Position numbers and translations under genes: made by a program
The notes under the pieces: generated by a model
Told to the model about the DNA's origin: nothing
Databases searched by the model: none
The model's input: the letters and a program-made list of their open reading frames with translations, nothing else
NCBI RefSeq assembly: GCF_007197555.1
Contig: NZ_CP041614.1
Location: 1,232,001 to 1,296,000 of the forward strand
From: Shewanella psychropiezotolerans
GTDB lineage: Bacteria; Pseudomonadota; Gammaproteobacteria; Enterobacterales; Shewanellaceae
Length of the DNA stretch: 64,000 bases
Reading direction: 5' to 3'
Shown: piece after piece, positions 1 to 7,443 of the stretch
How positions within the stretch are numbered: position 1 is the first letter of the stretch
How the letters are laid out: each line of letters begins with the position of its first letter

Positions 1-197
1 TCAGTATAAGCTTGAATACCATAGCAAATATCTGCGCTACTACATCGATTTAATGAGTAAAGAAAGCTGTCTACATTAACTTTATAGCATTCCCCTATAA
101 GGTCGCGGACGACATAGTCAATCTCCTCTTTTGTGTATGAAGCGCAAGACACCTGTATCAATATTAAAACCGTCATCATAAGTGATTTATACATCAT
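1..197 (-). CDS. Small secreted protein, C-terminus outside window
   Basis: An open frame runs leftward from an ATG at 197 off the window edge, giving 65 codons with no stop. A purine-rich ribosome binding site (gaaggt) lies upstream of the start. The N-terminus is a signal peptide: a short charged stretch (MMYKS), a hydrophobic core, then a small-residue region around VSCAS at about residues 17-20. The Cys there is not in a good lipobox, so ordinary signal peptidase cleavage is likelier than lipidation. The visible mature part is mixed polar with three further Cys. I do not recognise the family. A second in-frame ATG follows the first directly. Confidence 0.5.
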   Translation of the reverse strand, partial: MMYKSLMMTVLILIQVSCASYTKEEIDYVVRDLIGECYKVNVDSFLYSLNRCSSADICYGIQAYT

Positions 198-271
198 GAT
201 TATTTACCTTCATAAAGCTAATGTGTTTTGATCCCTTTATCTTCTTGGACATAGCAAAAGATATGGCTGTC

Positions 272-469
272 CTATCTTTTTACTCCGAGCAGTTGCATCT
301 TCCCCTGTAACCTACGAAATGAAGAAGAGTACAATACCCTTGCGTAATCTCTCATTAAGCTATTACGGTGTTCTGATCGCCCATCACTATGTTCATGAAC
401 TCGGTATTCTAGCGGAGACAATAAAATTTCTTGTTGCTTTGCGTATTCAATTACATCTTGATCGTACAT
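272..469 (-). pseudogene. dGTPase-like (dgt) N-terminal fragment
   Basis: Sixty-five codons from an ATG at 469 with a gagag ribosome binding site. The segment RDYARVLYSSSFRRLQGKMQ matches the N-terminal signature of deoxyguanosinetriphosphate triphosphohydrolases, in which an RD.-.RI-HS-AFRRLQ motif precedes the first HD-domain helices. The frame stops right after LLGVKR, where the family continues with the RTRLTHSLEV helix. No other frame downstream (below 272) resumes that homology. This is therefore a truncated gene, not a frameshift. An open extension upstream to 592 only translates the tandem repeat and is rejected as coding. Confidence 0.65.
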
Positions 470-490
470 ATTTCTCTCATTTATTATTGA

Positions 491-553
491 ATAGTGAATA
501 GTGAATAGTGAATAGTGAATAGTGAATAGTGAATAGTGAATAGTGAATAGTGA
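491..553. repeat. 7-bp tandem repeat, 9 copies
   Basis: Nine perfect contiguous copies of ATAGTGA, followed by a broken tenth, lie just upstream of the ribosome binding site of the dGTPase fragment (read on the minus strand). A comparable 7-bp array with a different unit occurs at 3625-3680. Confidence 0.95.
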
Positions 554-560
554 ATATGGC

Positions 561-654
561 TTATAACAGCTGTATAGTGCACATGCGCACATATTTTATT
601 AACGCGCATGCACAATTAATAAACCTATTATTTTGCAAAACGCGCATAGTATCT
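561..654 (-). repeat. Dispersed repeat, left copy (matches 63010-63077)
   Basis: Read on the minus strand, this segment matches 63010-63077 of the plus strand. Shared blocks are AGATACTATGCGCG, AAATAATAG, TTTATTAATTGTGCA, GCGC and TACAGCT, in the same order. The left copy has roughly 25 extra bases before the last block. It contains several GC-rich palindromic bits. In both places it sits upstream of a gene on the same strand (the dgt fragment here, hspQ on the right), so it may be a promoter-carrying or mobile-element end. Confidence 0.7.
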
Positions 655-873
655 GGCTGGAAAATCAGGGTCAAAGTAAACGTTATCACTTGGTGCTTGG
701 ATGTGGTCACTGAGTAGACCTACAAGCTAATGATTGGCTTTTTCTTCCCTGAATGGCGTTCTCTTGTCGATGTAAGAGTTTGCCCTGCGTTTCCCTAACT
801 GCACACACATTAACCTAGTTTGAGCGTGGGTTTCAACATCTCCATCACATATTTCTAATAGAAATATAAAACT
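628..873 (-). pseudogene. Degraded coding remnant, unknown family
   Basis: A minus-strand frame reads as protein-like sequence for about 80 codons, ending at TAA (628-630), with one internal TAG at about 730. Its last residues are FPARYYARFAK. The composition (charged, mixed, few low-complexity runs) and a clean end at a stop suggest the C-terminus of a decayed gene. No start codon with a ribosome binding site is visible. I do not recognise the family. It overlaps the dispersed repeat at 561-654, so the last codons may belong to that repeat. Confidence 0.35.
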
Positions 874-894
874 CTATTTTTTTCCCTAGCTTTC

Positions 895-918
895 TGTTCT
901 TGTTCTTGTTCTTGTTCT
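895..918. repeat. TGTTCT hexamer tandem repeat, 4 copies
   Basis: Four perfect copies of TGTTCT lie in an AT-rich stretch without a gene (874-1101). Nothing else recognisable is seen between the coding remnant and the structured repeat at 1102. Confidence 0.85.
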
Positions 919-1101
919 GTTTTCTGTTTGGTTTATGGAGCTGTTTACGGCAGCGCAGGCTGCTTCTTTCTGCTTTTGTGTCGCTATAAATTCTGAGCAA
1001 CAAAGGGCTCGTAGCGAATAAGGTCTACTCGAAATTATGAACCTATTTCAATGACGCCAACTAACATGGAAAATCTTCTTTTGAATAACCAAGTGTAGAT
1101 T

Positions 1102-1204
1102 CGGCTGTGGACTTCGGTTTCAGGGATGAAACCGCAGAGCGTATAGGGACATATTTATAGCGTGTCACAGAAGCATCTGCACAACCCCGCTGGGAAGCGA
1201 TAGA
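1102..1204 (+). repeat. Structured dispersed element, copy A
   Basis: About 100 bases are nearly identical in order and spacing to 63897-64000. Three pairings are visible. An outer stem joins 1104-1110 with 1155-1161. An inner hairpin CGGTTTC/GAAACCG spans 1115-1134 with a 6-base loop. A 3' hairpin CGCT/AGCG spans 1188-1199. Compared with copy B, three outer-stem pairs differ but remain paired as G-U wobbles when read as plus-strand RNA, and the 3' hairpin shows a compensatory T-A to C-G change. The element contains no gene of its own. Confidence 0.75.
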
Positions 1205-1263
1205 TAACAATGAAGCTATGCCGTACAGCAAGCTTTCAAGTCCCATTTATCAAAAATGAAGAC

Positions 1264-1293
1264 ACAAAAAAGCCACCCGTTAAAAGAGTGGCT
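1264..1293 (-). terminator. Rho-independent terminator of rpiA
   Basis: On the minus strand an AGCCAC/GTGGCT stem is followed by a run of T. It lies about 70 bases past the rpiA stop. Confidence 0.85.
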
Positions 1294-1360
1294 TAGCTAA
1301 ACAAGTACCTAGGCTCTAGTACCTAGAAACCTAGTCACTTCTGAGAAGCAATAAAACGGT

Positions 1361-2017
1361 CTACTTAACCGTTTTAACACCCTCTGGTGTACCCACTAAC
1401 AACACATCTGCACCGCGGTTAGCGAACAAACCGTTAGTCACTACGCCGACGATTTGATTGATCTGCTCTTCGAGCTCTTTTGGCTTCATGATCTTCATGT
1501 TGTACACATCTAAGATGATGTTGCCGTTGTCGGTGAGACAGCCTTCACGGTAAACCGGATCGCCGCCTAGCTTGACCAGTTGACGTGCCACGTATGAGCG
1601 AGCCATAGGGATCACTTCTACTGGCAGTGGAAACTCGCCTAAGATATCGACCTGCTTAGTGTTATCAACGATACAGATAAACTTTTCGGCTACGGCTGCG
1701 ATGATCTTCTCACGAGTCAGCGCGGCGCCGCCGCCCTTGATCATGTCCATGCGTTCGTTGATCTCATCGGCACCATCGACATACACAGAAAGCTCATTGA
1801 CAGAATTGAGATCGTAGACCGGAATACCCAGTGCTTTCATCTTTTCGGTAGACGCTGCAGAGCTAGATACAGCCCCTTCGATATCGGCCTTCATGGTCGC
1901 GAGAGCATCGATAAAGTGATTAACGGTAGAGCCAGTGCCGACGCCAACAATAGTATCTTTTTCAACGTATTGTAGCGCAGCCCAACCAGCGGCTTTCTTC
2001 ATCTCATCTTGTGTCAT
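1361..2017 (-). CDS. rpiA: Ribose-5-phosphate isomerase A
   Basis: The 218-residue product is full length for RpiA, which interconverts ribose 5-phosphate and ribulose 5-phosphate in the cytosolic non-oxidative pentose phosphate pathway. Visible signatures are the phosphate-binding GVGTGST at residues 25-31, DGADE at 81-85, and [11 protein letters not shown] at 94-104, with the expected catalytic Glu103. The start ATG at 2017 has an AAGGA-type site upstream. In many relatives rpiA neighbours serA, but here its upstream region is occupied by a 264-bp MITE whose edge lies only 41 bases from the start codon. Native promoter sequence has therefore probably been displaced, or the element supplies one. 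Confidence 0.97.
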   Translation of the reverse strand: MTQDEMKKAAGWAALQYVEKDTIVGVGTGSTVNHFIDALATMKADIEGAVSSSAASTEKMKALGIPVYDLNSVNELSVYVDGADEINERMDMIKGGGAALTREKIIAAVAEKFICIVDNTKQVDILGEFPLPVEVIPMARSYVARQLVKLGGDPVYREGCLTDNGNIILDVYNMKIMKPKELEEQINQIVGVVTNGLFANRGADVLLVGTPEGVKTVK

Positions 2018-2058
2018 GGTCGTTTCCTGTAAGGAGTTTTAAAATTCTGAGGTCATTA

Positions 2059-2322
2059 TACCATTCCGAGTAAGTATCTGAACATTCAGCGGGAGTTCAA
2101 AGCGCTGTAGGCAAGGCGAATGTTTGAAGCTAATAGTTATTCTATATCGAGAACATTCAACGTAGCATAAAGGGCTTTGAAACCCGTACTGCGTGAGGCT
2201 CTCAGTGTTTCCACTTCTGCGTTACATTGACTTAAAAGGGAATAACCATTTCCTCATCAATGTGCCTTGAATTGAAAAAACTGAGAGTCTCTGAACTGAC
2301 CAGATACTTATATGGAATGGTA
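2059..2322 (-). mobile_element. 264-bp MITE, copy 1, with TTA target duplication
   Basis: This element begins TACCATTCC and ends GGAATGGTA, with imperfect terminal inverted repeats of about 22 bases that extend to a shared AAGTATCTG. It is flanked by TTA at 2056-2058 and 2323-2325. Its reverse complement matches 34960-35223 over the whole length, and both copies are exactly 264 bp. It encodes no plausible protein, so it is non-autonomous. It sits in the upstream region of rpiA. Confidence 0.9.
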
Positions 2323-2325
2323 TTA

Positions 2326-2386
2326 TACCCGAGCCACGTCAAAATGCTCGATTTGCTGAACCTAGAATTTTTATGTGGCTCGGGTA
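2326..2386. other. 12-bp inverted repeat with 37-base spacer
   Basis: TACCCGAGCCAC at 2326-2337 is perfectly complementary to 2375-2386. There is no T-run after either arm, so it is not an obvious intrinsic terminator. It directly abuts the right edge of the MITE. From 2387 to 2685, upstream of the DUF808 gene, I see only ordinary AT-rich intergenic sequence. Confidence 0.6.
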
Positions 2387-2685
2387 GTGATTTAAGCAAG
2401 AGTCGCGCACTTTATTGAAACTATAGTGTTATCAGTTGAATCAGTGACTATAAGCTTGAGGACTTTAAAGCTTCTTTATAGTCTTACAGCTTTCTTCGCC
2501 TTGTCTCTGCTTTTGTTTACAAATTAAGACAAGTTAATCTTTTGCCTGTGGTAAAAATCACTGCAAAAGAGTAACTTTAGCCCTTTGAAATTAAGTTTGG
2601 TTTAAGCATTTGACTGCTTAAGCAAGCATGTATCAAATCTGCACGGGTTTGCAGCATTTAGGATAGGGAAAGGGAAGGACTATTT

Positions 2686-3683
<998 letters not shown>

Positions 3684-3834
3684 AGGCCTAACCCCAAGTT
3701 GCCTAGATGTTCTAATTTGTATCTCCTATTGTGCATAAGGTTAAATATTTGTAGGCTTTAACCTGTCTTAAAGTAGTCATTGTCTGGCCTACTAATGAAA
3801 ATGCTAACGAGCCGGTAAGAAGATAGGGATATAG

Positions 3835-4494
3835 ATGAACAAATTTGCAGTAAGTATAGCCTCAAGTTTAGTGTTGGCCGGCGTGTTAACCGCATGTGGC
3901 GGTGGTTCAGATGATTCGACGACACCGCCACCGATAACACCTCCGACTCCCACTCCCGAGTTAGCGCAAGATTATTGTTATACCATGAGCACTAGCATGG
4001 GGGACATTAGCTTGGCTATCGATGCGACTAATACCCCTATCACGGGAGAGAACTTCAAGCAGTATGTGGATACCGGCTTCTATGATGGCTTGATATTTCA
4101 CCGGGTGATCCATCAATTTATGGTCCAAGGTGGCGGATTTAAATCTGGACCCATGTCGAAAGCGGGTAATGATCCTATTGTAAATGAGGCTGGCGTTGGG
4201 ATTAGTAACCTGCGCGGCACTCTAGCCATGGCAAGAACCAGTGATCCGGATTCGGCCACATCGCAATTCTTTATTAACTCAGTAGATAATGCGTTTTTGG
4301 ATAAAGCGAACTCGTCAGATGGTCATGGCTACGCTGTTTTTGGTCAGGTGATCGAGGGAATAGAAATTATCGATCAGATTGATATAGTAGATACTGCTAA
4401 TGCAGTGACTGAATCTGGAGGGATCCTCACCGATGTCCCAGTGGAAGACATAGTAATTAATAGTATTGCTCAAATGGCTTGCCCAGCGACTTAA
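3835..4494 (+). CDS. Cyclophilin-type peptidyl-prolyl isomerase lipoprotein
   Basis: The 219-residue protein has a lipoprotein signal ending LTAC (Cys21), a Pro/Thr-rich linker to about residue 42, and a cyclophilin domain from about 45 to 215. Domain motifs include FHRVIHQFMVQGG, the active-site region typical of bacterial PpiA/PpiB enzymes, followed by ATSQFFIN. It is predicted to be anchored in the periplasmic face of a membrane and to speed prolyl isomerisation of exported proteins. The Pro/Thr spacer suggests the domain is held away from the membrane. It is monocistronic and ends before a strong hairpin at 4527-4550. Confidence 0.9.
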   Translation: MNKFAVSIASSLVLAGVLTACGGGSDDSTTPPPITPPTPTPELAQDYCYTMSTSMGDISLAIDATNTPITGENFKQYVDTGFYDGLIFHRVIHQFMVQGGGFKSGPMSKAGNDPIVNEAGVGISNLRGTLAMARTSDPDSATSQFFINSVDNAFLDKANSSDGHGYAVFGQVIEGIEIIDQIDIVDTANAVTESGGILTDVPVEDIVINSIAQMACPAT

Positions 4495-4526
4495 TACCAA
4501 ACGGTATAAGCTGTATCTCTGCCAAA

Positions 4527-4550
4527 CAAGCCCCGTTTAAACGGGGCTTG
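4527..4550. terminator. Bidirectional terminator overlapping a LysR stop codon
   Basis: A perfect 24-bp palindrome centred on GTTTAAAC has T-rich sequence on both sides. It lies between convergent genes. The TAA stop of the minus-strand LysR gene (4537-4539) is inside the palindrome centre, so the last codons of that gene form one arm. Confidence 0.85.
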
Positions 4551-5424
4551 TTTGTTTTATCATCTCAATCATAGCTTTCGCTGCAAAAGAGAGGGCTTGC
4601 TCCTTTCGCCAAAATAGCGACATTTTCCACCTTAAGTCTGAGCCGATAAGTGGCACCGAGACGACTCCGGCTACCCTGTGACGCTCGGCGATCATCTTAG
4701 GCAGTAACATATTGCCCGCACCTGCGGCGACTAAGGCGATACCAAATTCCGCCTGGCTTATTCGAGTGATATTTTTCGGTGTAAAGCCCGCTTGCTCACA
4801 GCTGTCTAAGACCATGCTATGGAGGGAGAATCCGGGTTCGAACATGATCTGTGGTTCTTCGGAGATCTGTTCGAGTCTAAGGGACTTCTCACTGGCTAGG
4901 ACGTGATGTTTAGGCAAGATGACGACCATAGGCTCATCACGAACCAGAATGCCTTCGAACTCCTTGTTCAGCGCAATAATGCCTGTGGCTAGCTCTATCT
5001 CCCCCTTAATAAGTGCCTCTTTTTGTTCTACTGAACCACGGACTAATAGCTCCATTTCTATTTTAGGATAGGTGTCTCGGTACTTGGCGATAACCGGTGC
5101 GAAAAGCTCGGCGCTGCCCAATGGAGCCAGACCGAGTGTTAACTGACCCGAGGTTAGCCCGCGTTGAGCGGCGAGTTCATTGAGTAAGGCTTGCTTGTTA
5201 GCCAGTAAGGTTTGCCCATGACGGTAGACTAGCTCACCGGAGGGGGTGAGCTTGACTCGAGTCCCTCGCTTGCCGCGTTCGAGCAGAGTAACCTCAAGTT
5301 CATGTTCTAGTTGTTGAATCGCCTTGGATAGAGCGGGTTGAGTAATGTGGACTCTCTCGGAGGCTTTGGCAAAGCCACCCGAGTCGACTATCTCAATCAG
5401 ATAACGAATAACGCGTAGATCCAT
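4537..5424 (-). CDS. LysR-family transcriptional regulator
   Basis: The 295-residue protein has an N-terminal winged helix-turn-helix (roughly residues 1-60, with FAKASERVHITQPALSKAIQ as the recognition region) and a C-terminal periplasmic-binding-like effector domain from about 90 to 295. It is transcribed divergently from the cidA-lrgB pair, with a 100-base gap before the nearest candidate cidA start. This is the usual layout for a LysR regulator of cidAB/lrgAB, so that pair is its likely target. This is inference from position; the effector is not evident from sequence. The final codons fold into a terminator hairpin. Confidence 0.9.
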   Translation of the reverse strand: MDLRVIRYLIEIVDSGGFAKASERVHITQPALSKAIQQLEHELEVTLLERGKRGTRVKLTPSGELVYRHGQTLLANKQALLNELAAQRGLTSGQLTLGLAPLGSAELFAPVIAKYRDTYPKIEMELLVRGSVEQKEALIKGEIELATGIIALNKEFEGILVRDEPMVVILPKHHVLASEKSLRLEQISEEPQIMFEPGFSLHSMVLDSCEQAGFTPKNITRISQAEFGIALVAAGAGNMLLPKMIAERHRVAGVVSVPLIGSDLRWKMSLFWRKEQALSFAAKAMIEMIKQTSPV

Positions 5425-5527
5425 TTGTATAACCTTAAGGAATGTATTCTATGATTAATATTCATTTTTTTTATTGAGAGTGCAAGCTTAAACTTGTACT
5501 CCTGCTAATGAATGAGTTTATTGACCT

Positions 5528-6037
5528 ATGCCAGTTTCAAGAGCCACTCACCAGAGTGATACCAATTCCAGCTTCACTCGTGGGGATCACGCTAAGGTTG
5601 CTTTAGCGACTAAGAGCAATGGCAAGCTGAAACTCATGCTACAGACCTTGGTGCAGGTGAGTTTGTTTTGTCTATTGGCAGTCATCTGCGTACAAGCCGA
5701 GCAATACTTTAATTTGCCTATCCCCGGAAGCGTCATAGGTCTGGCCATAGTCCTGTTACTCTTGCTGACCAAGACCATTCCCGAACATAGGGTTAGCTTA
5801 GGCTCGGCCTGGTTGATCGCCGAGCTGCTACTGTTTTTTATTCCTCCAGTGGTCTCTGTGATTAAATATCAAAGCTTATTTGAGAATTATGGTGTTCAGC
5901 TGATCGTGATGTTAGTGCTGGGGACGGTATTCGTGCTGGTGGGGACAGGGTTTGTGGTTGACCGGGTCTTTCGTTTCGAGCGTAGAATGAATCGTCAGCG
6001 CGCTCAGGCTTTGCTGGCACCCGGTATGGAAGGTTAA
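5528..6037 (+). CDS. CidA/LrgA holin-like membrane protein
   Basis: The C-terminal 133 residues, from an internal Met at 5636, match the CidA/LrgA family: four hydrophobic helices and the motif LPIPGSVIGLAIVLLLL. The family is linked to murein hydrolase export, autolysis control and, in some bacteria, pyruvate or other metabolite movement. The upstream ATG at 5528 would add a 36-residue polar extension that the family normally lacks. Neither start has a strong ribosome binding site, so 5636 is preferred on length but not proven. Three bases separate its stop from the lrgB start, indicating an operon. Confidence 0.85.
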   Translation: MPVSRATHQSDTNSSFTRGDHAKVALATKSNGKLKLMLQTLVQVSLFCLLAVICVQAEQYFNLPIPGSVIGLAIVLLLLLTKTIPEHRVSLGSAWLIAELLLFFIPPVVSVIKYQSLFENYGVQLIVMLVLGTVFVLVGTGFVVDRVFRFERRMNRQRAQALLAPGMEG

Positions 6038-6040
6038 CGC

Positions 6041-6747
6041 ATGTCTATTTTCGAAGGTACAGGCTCGGCCTTGGTAGGAATTTTTAGTTTAGTGATGACA
6101 CTCGTGTGTTACTGGGGGCTAAATATGCCTATGCAAAATTTAAGTTCTGGTGGTTGTCGCCCATCATGCTGGCTCCGTTAGGGATTATCTCTCTGGTCTT
6201 GTTGCTGGATATTCCCTTACCTAGCTATTTTCACTTCAGTCATCTGCTGACCTTGATGTTGACGCCTGCGGTCATCGCTTTCGCTGTGCCTATCTATCGT
6301 GAGCGGCACTTAATTGCTAAATACCCACTCACGCTCTCTATTGGTGTGATCTTCGGCCTCCTCTTAGGCTTAATTTCGTCCTGGGGCCTGTCTAAGTTAG
6401 TTTCTCTGCCACCGGAACTCGCTCAGAGTGTGCTAGTCCGTTTCGTTTCTACGCCTTTTGCCATGGAAGCCACGTCGAGCTTTGGTGGTGTGCCTGAGTT
6501 GACGGCCATGTTGGTTTTGCTCACTGGGGTATTAGGCATGATAATTTGTGAGCCAATTTTTAGGCTGGCAAAAATCAACACATCCCTGGGCAAGGGCGCT
6601 GCGTTGGGCGCATCGGCTCACGGCGTCGGCGCCGCAAAAGCGTCTGAAATAGGAGAGGAGGAGGGGGTTGTCGCCAGTCTTACCATGATTTTTACCGGCA
6701 TAGCTATGGTATTAACGGCCCCGCTATTTAGCTCTTTGTTTGTTTAG
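6041..6747 (+). CDS. LrgB/CidB family membrane protein, frameshifted
   Basis: The ATG at 6041 begins a frame reading MSIFEGTGSALVGIFSLVMT, the usual LrgB N-terminus. From about 6118 the family homology continues in the -1 frame (AKYAYAKFKFWWLSP onward, ending LTAPLFSSLFV). The break is in a run of five G at 6114-6118; one extra G would give a continuous 235-residue protein of normal length. Conserved LrgB segments such as SVLVRFVSTPFAME and GKGAALGASAHGVGAAKA are present. It is translationally close to cidA. Either the base is missing from the consensus or the gene is genuinely inactivated or phase-variable. Confidence 0.85.
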
Positions 6748-6807
6748 TTCGCTCTTTGCCTGTTTATGTCCTGGTTATTACCAAGTTAAGCCATTGCTGT
6801 GTGAAAC

Positions 6808-7242
6808 TTAAGCTGCTTCAGGCTTTAGCTTTAGCAGCTTGGCGCACAGCTTCACAAAATCTGAAGAGGTGACTATACCTTCAACTTTGCCCTGAGCATT
6901 GATGACGGGTAAGCAGCCGAGTTTATTGTCGATAAAGTATTCTACCACTATGGGTAAAGGCTCATCGGCGGTGAGATGTTGATAATGCTTGTCCATGATA
7001 CTTTCAACGGTTTGTGCCCGCTCTCGCCTGTCTAAGGCTCCACTGCCGTATTTATTGACTAGTGCCATCACGGTCGCAACCATCTTCTTATGGGTAAGAA
7101 TGCCGACTAAACTTGAGTCTTGCTCAGAGATAACAGGAAGGTGCCTGACATTTCTATTGGTCATCAGAGCGTGAGCATCTTTTAAACTGGCCTGATCGCT
7201 GATACACACTACTTCCCTTGTCATTATATCTTGTACTTTCAT
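6808..7242 (-). CDS. Tandem CBS-domain protein
   Basis: The 144-residue protein consists of two CBS domains (about residues 1-60 and 75-138). Each shows the VRHLPVI/LGCLPVIN type strand and a GILT or GIVTSSDF motif. Stand-alone CBS pairs usually bind adenosyl ligands and act as energy or redox sensors, but no partner is visible here. It is monocistronic and faces the lrgB gene, with 60 bases between the two stops. The ligand cannot be told from sequence. Confidence 0.88.
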   Translation of the reverse strand: MKVQDIMTREVVCISDQASLKDAHALMTNRNVRHLPVISEQDSSLVGILTHKKMVATVMALVNKYGSGALDRRERAQTVESIMDKHYQHLTADEPLPIVVEYFIDNKLGCLPVINAQGKVEGIVTSSDFVKLCAKLLKLKPEAA

Positions 7243-7443
7243 CCACTTATCCTTATGTCTGATTGCAATTTAGAGTCGGGCTCAATCGCTTTGTCCCATT
7301 TAACACCCTGAGTAATATACCTCAATTATCTTTGTCTGCGCAGGTTTTCACCACATTAGACAATGTGTAGCACGAATGTAATAGTGGTGTTGCACAATAC
7401 TCGTTAGACCTCTTACCACTTGTGCATTATAAGGATAATAATA

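Noticed and set aside
491..553. Possible CRISPR array
   Set aside because: The unit is 7 bp with no spacers; no cas genes are in the window. It is a simple tandem repeat. The same applies to 3625-3680.
561..654. Integron attC-like site
   Set aside because: The GC-rich inverted pieces do not contain properly placed core sites (RYYYAAC and GTTRRRY), and no integrase or cassette array is present.
1061..1246. 61-codon minus-strand open frame over the structured repeat
   Set aside because: Base differences between the two repeat copies preserve RNA pairing rather than this reading frame, and the frame lacks a ribosome binding site.
4494..4507. ATACC-AAAC-GGTAT mini-palindrome as a third MITE relic
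   Set aside because: It shares only the terminal five bases with the MITE and lacks the CATTCC and AAGTATCTG parts; too short to support.
6113..6119. Programmed -1 frameshift in lrgB
   Set aside because: Only the A-site GGG re-pairs well after slippage, no downstream pseudoknot is evident, and three unrelated genes show the same missing-base pattern, so sequence error is simpler.
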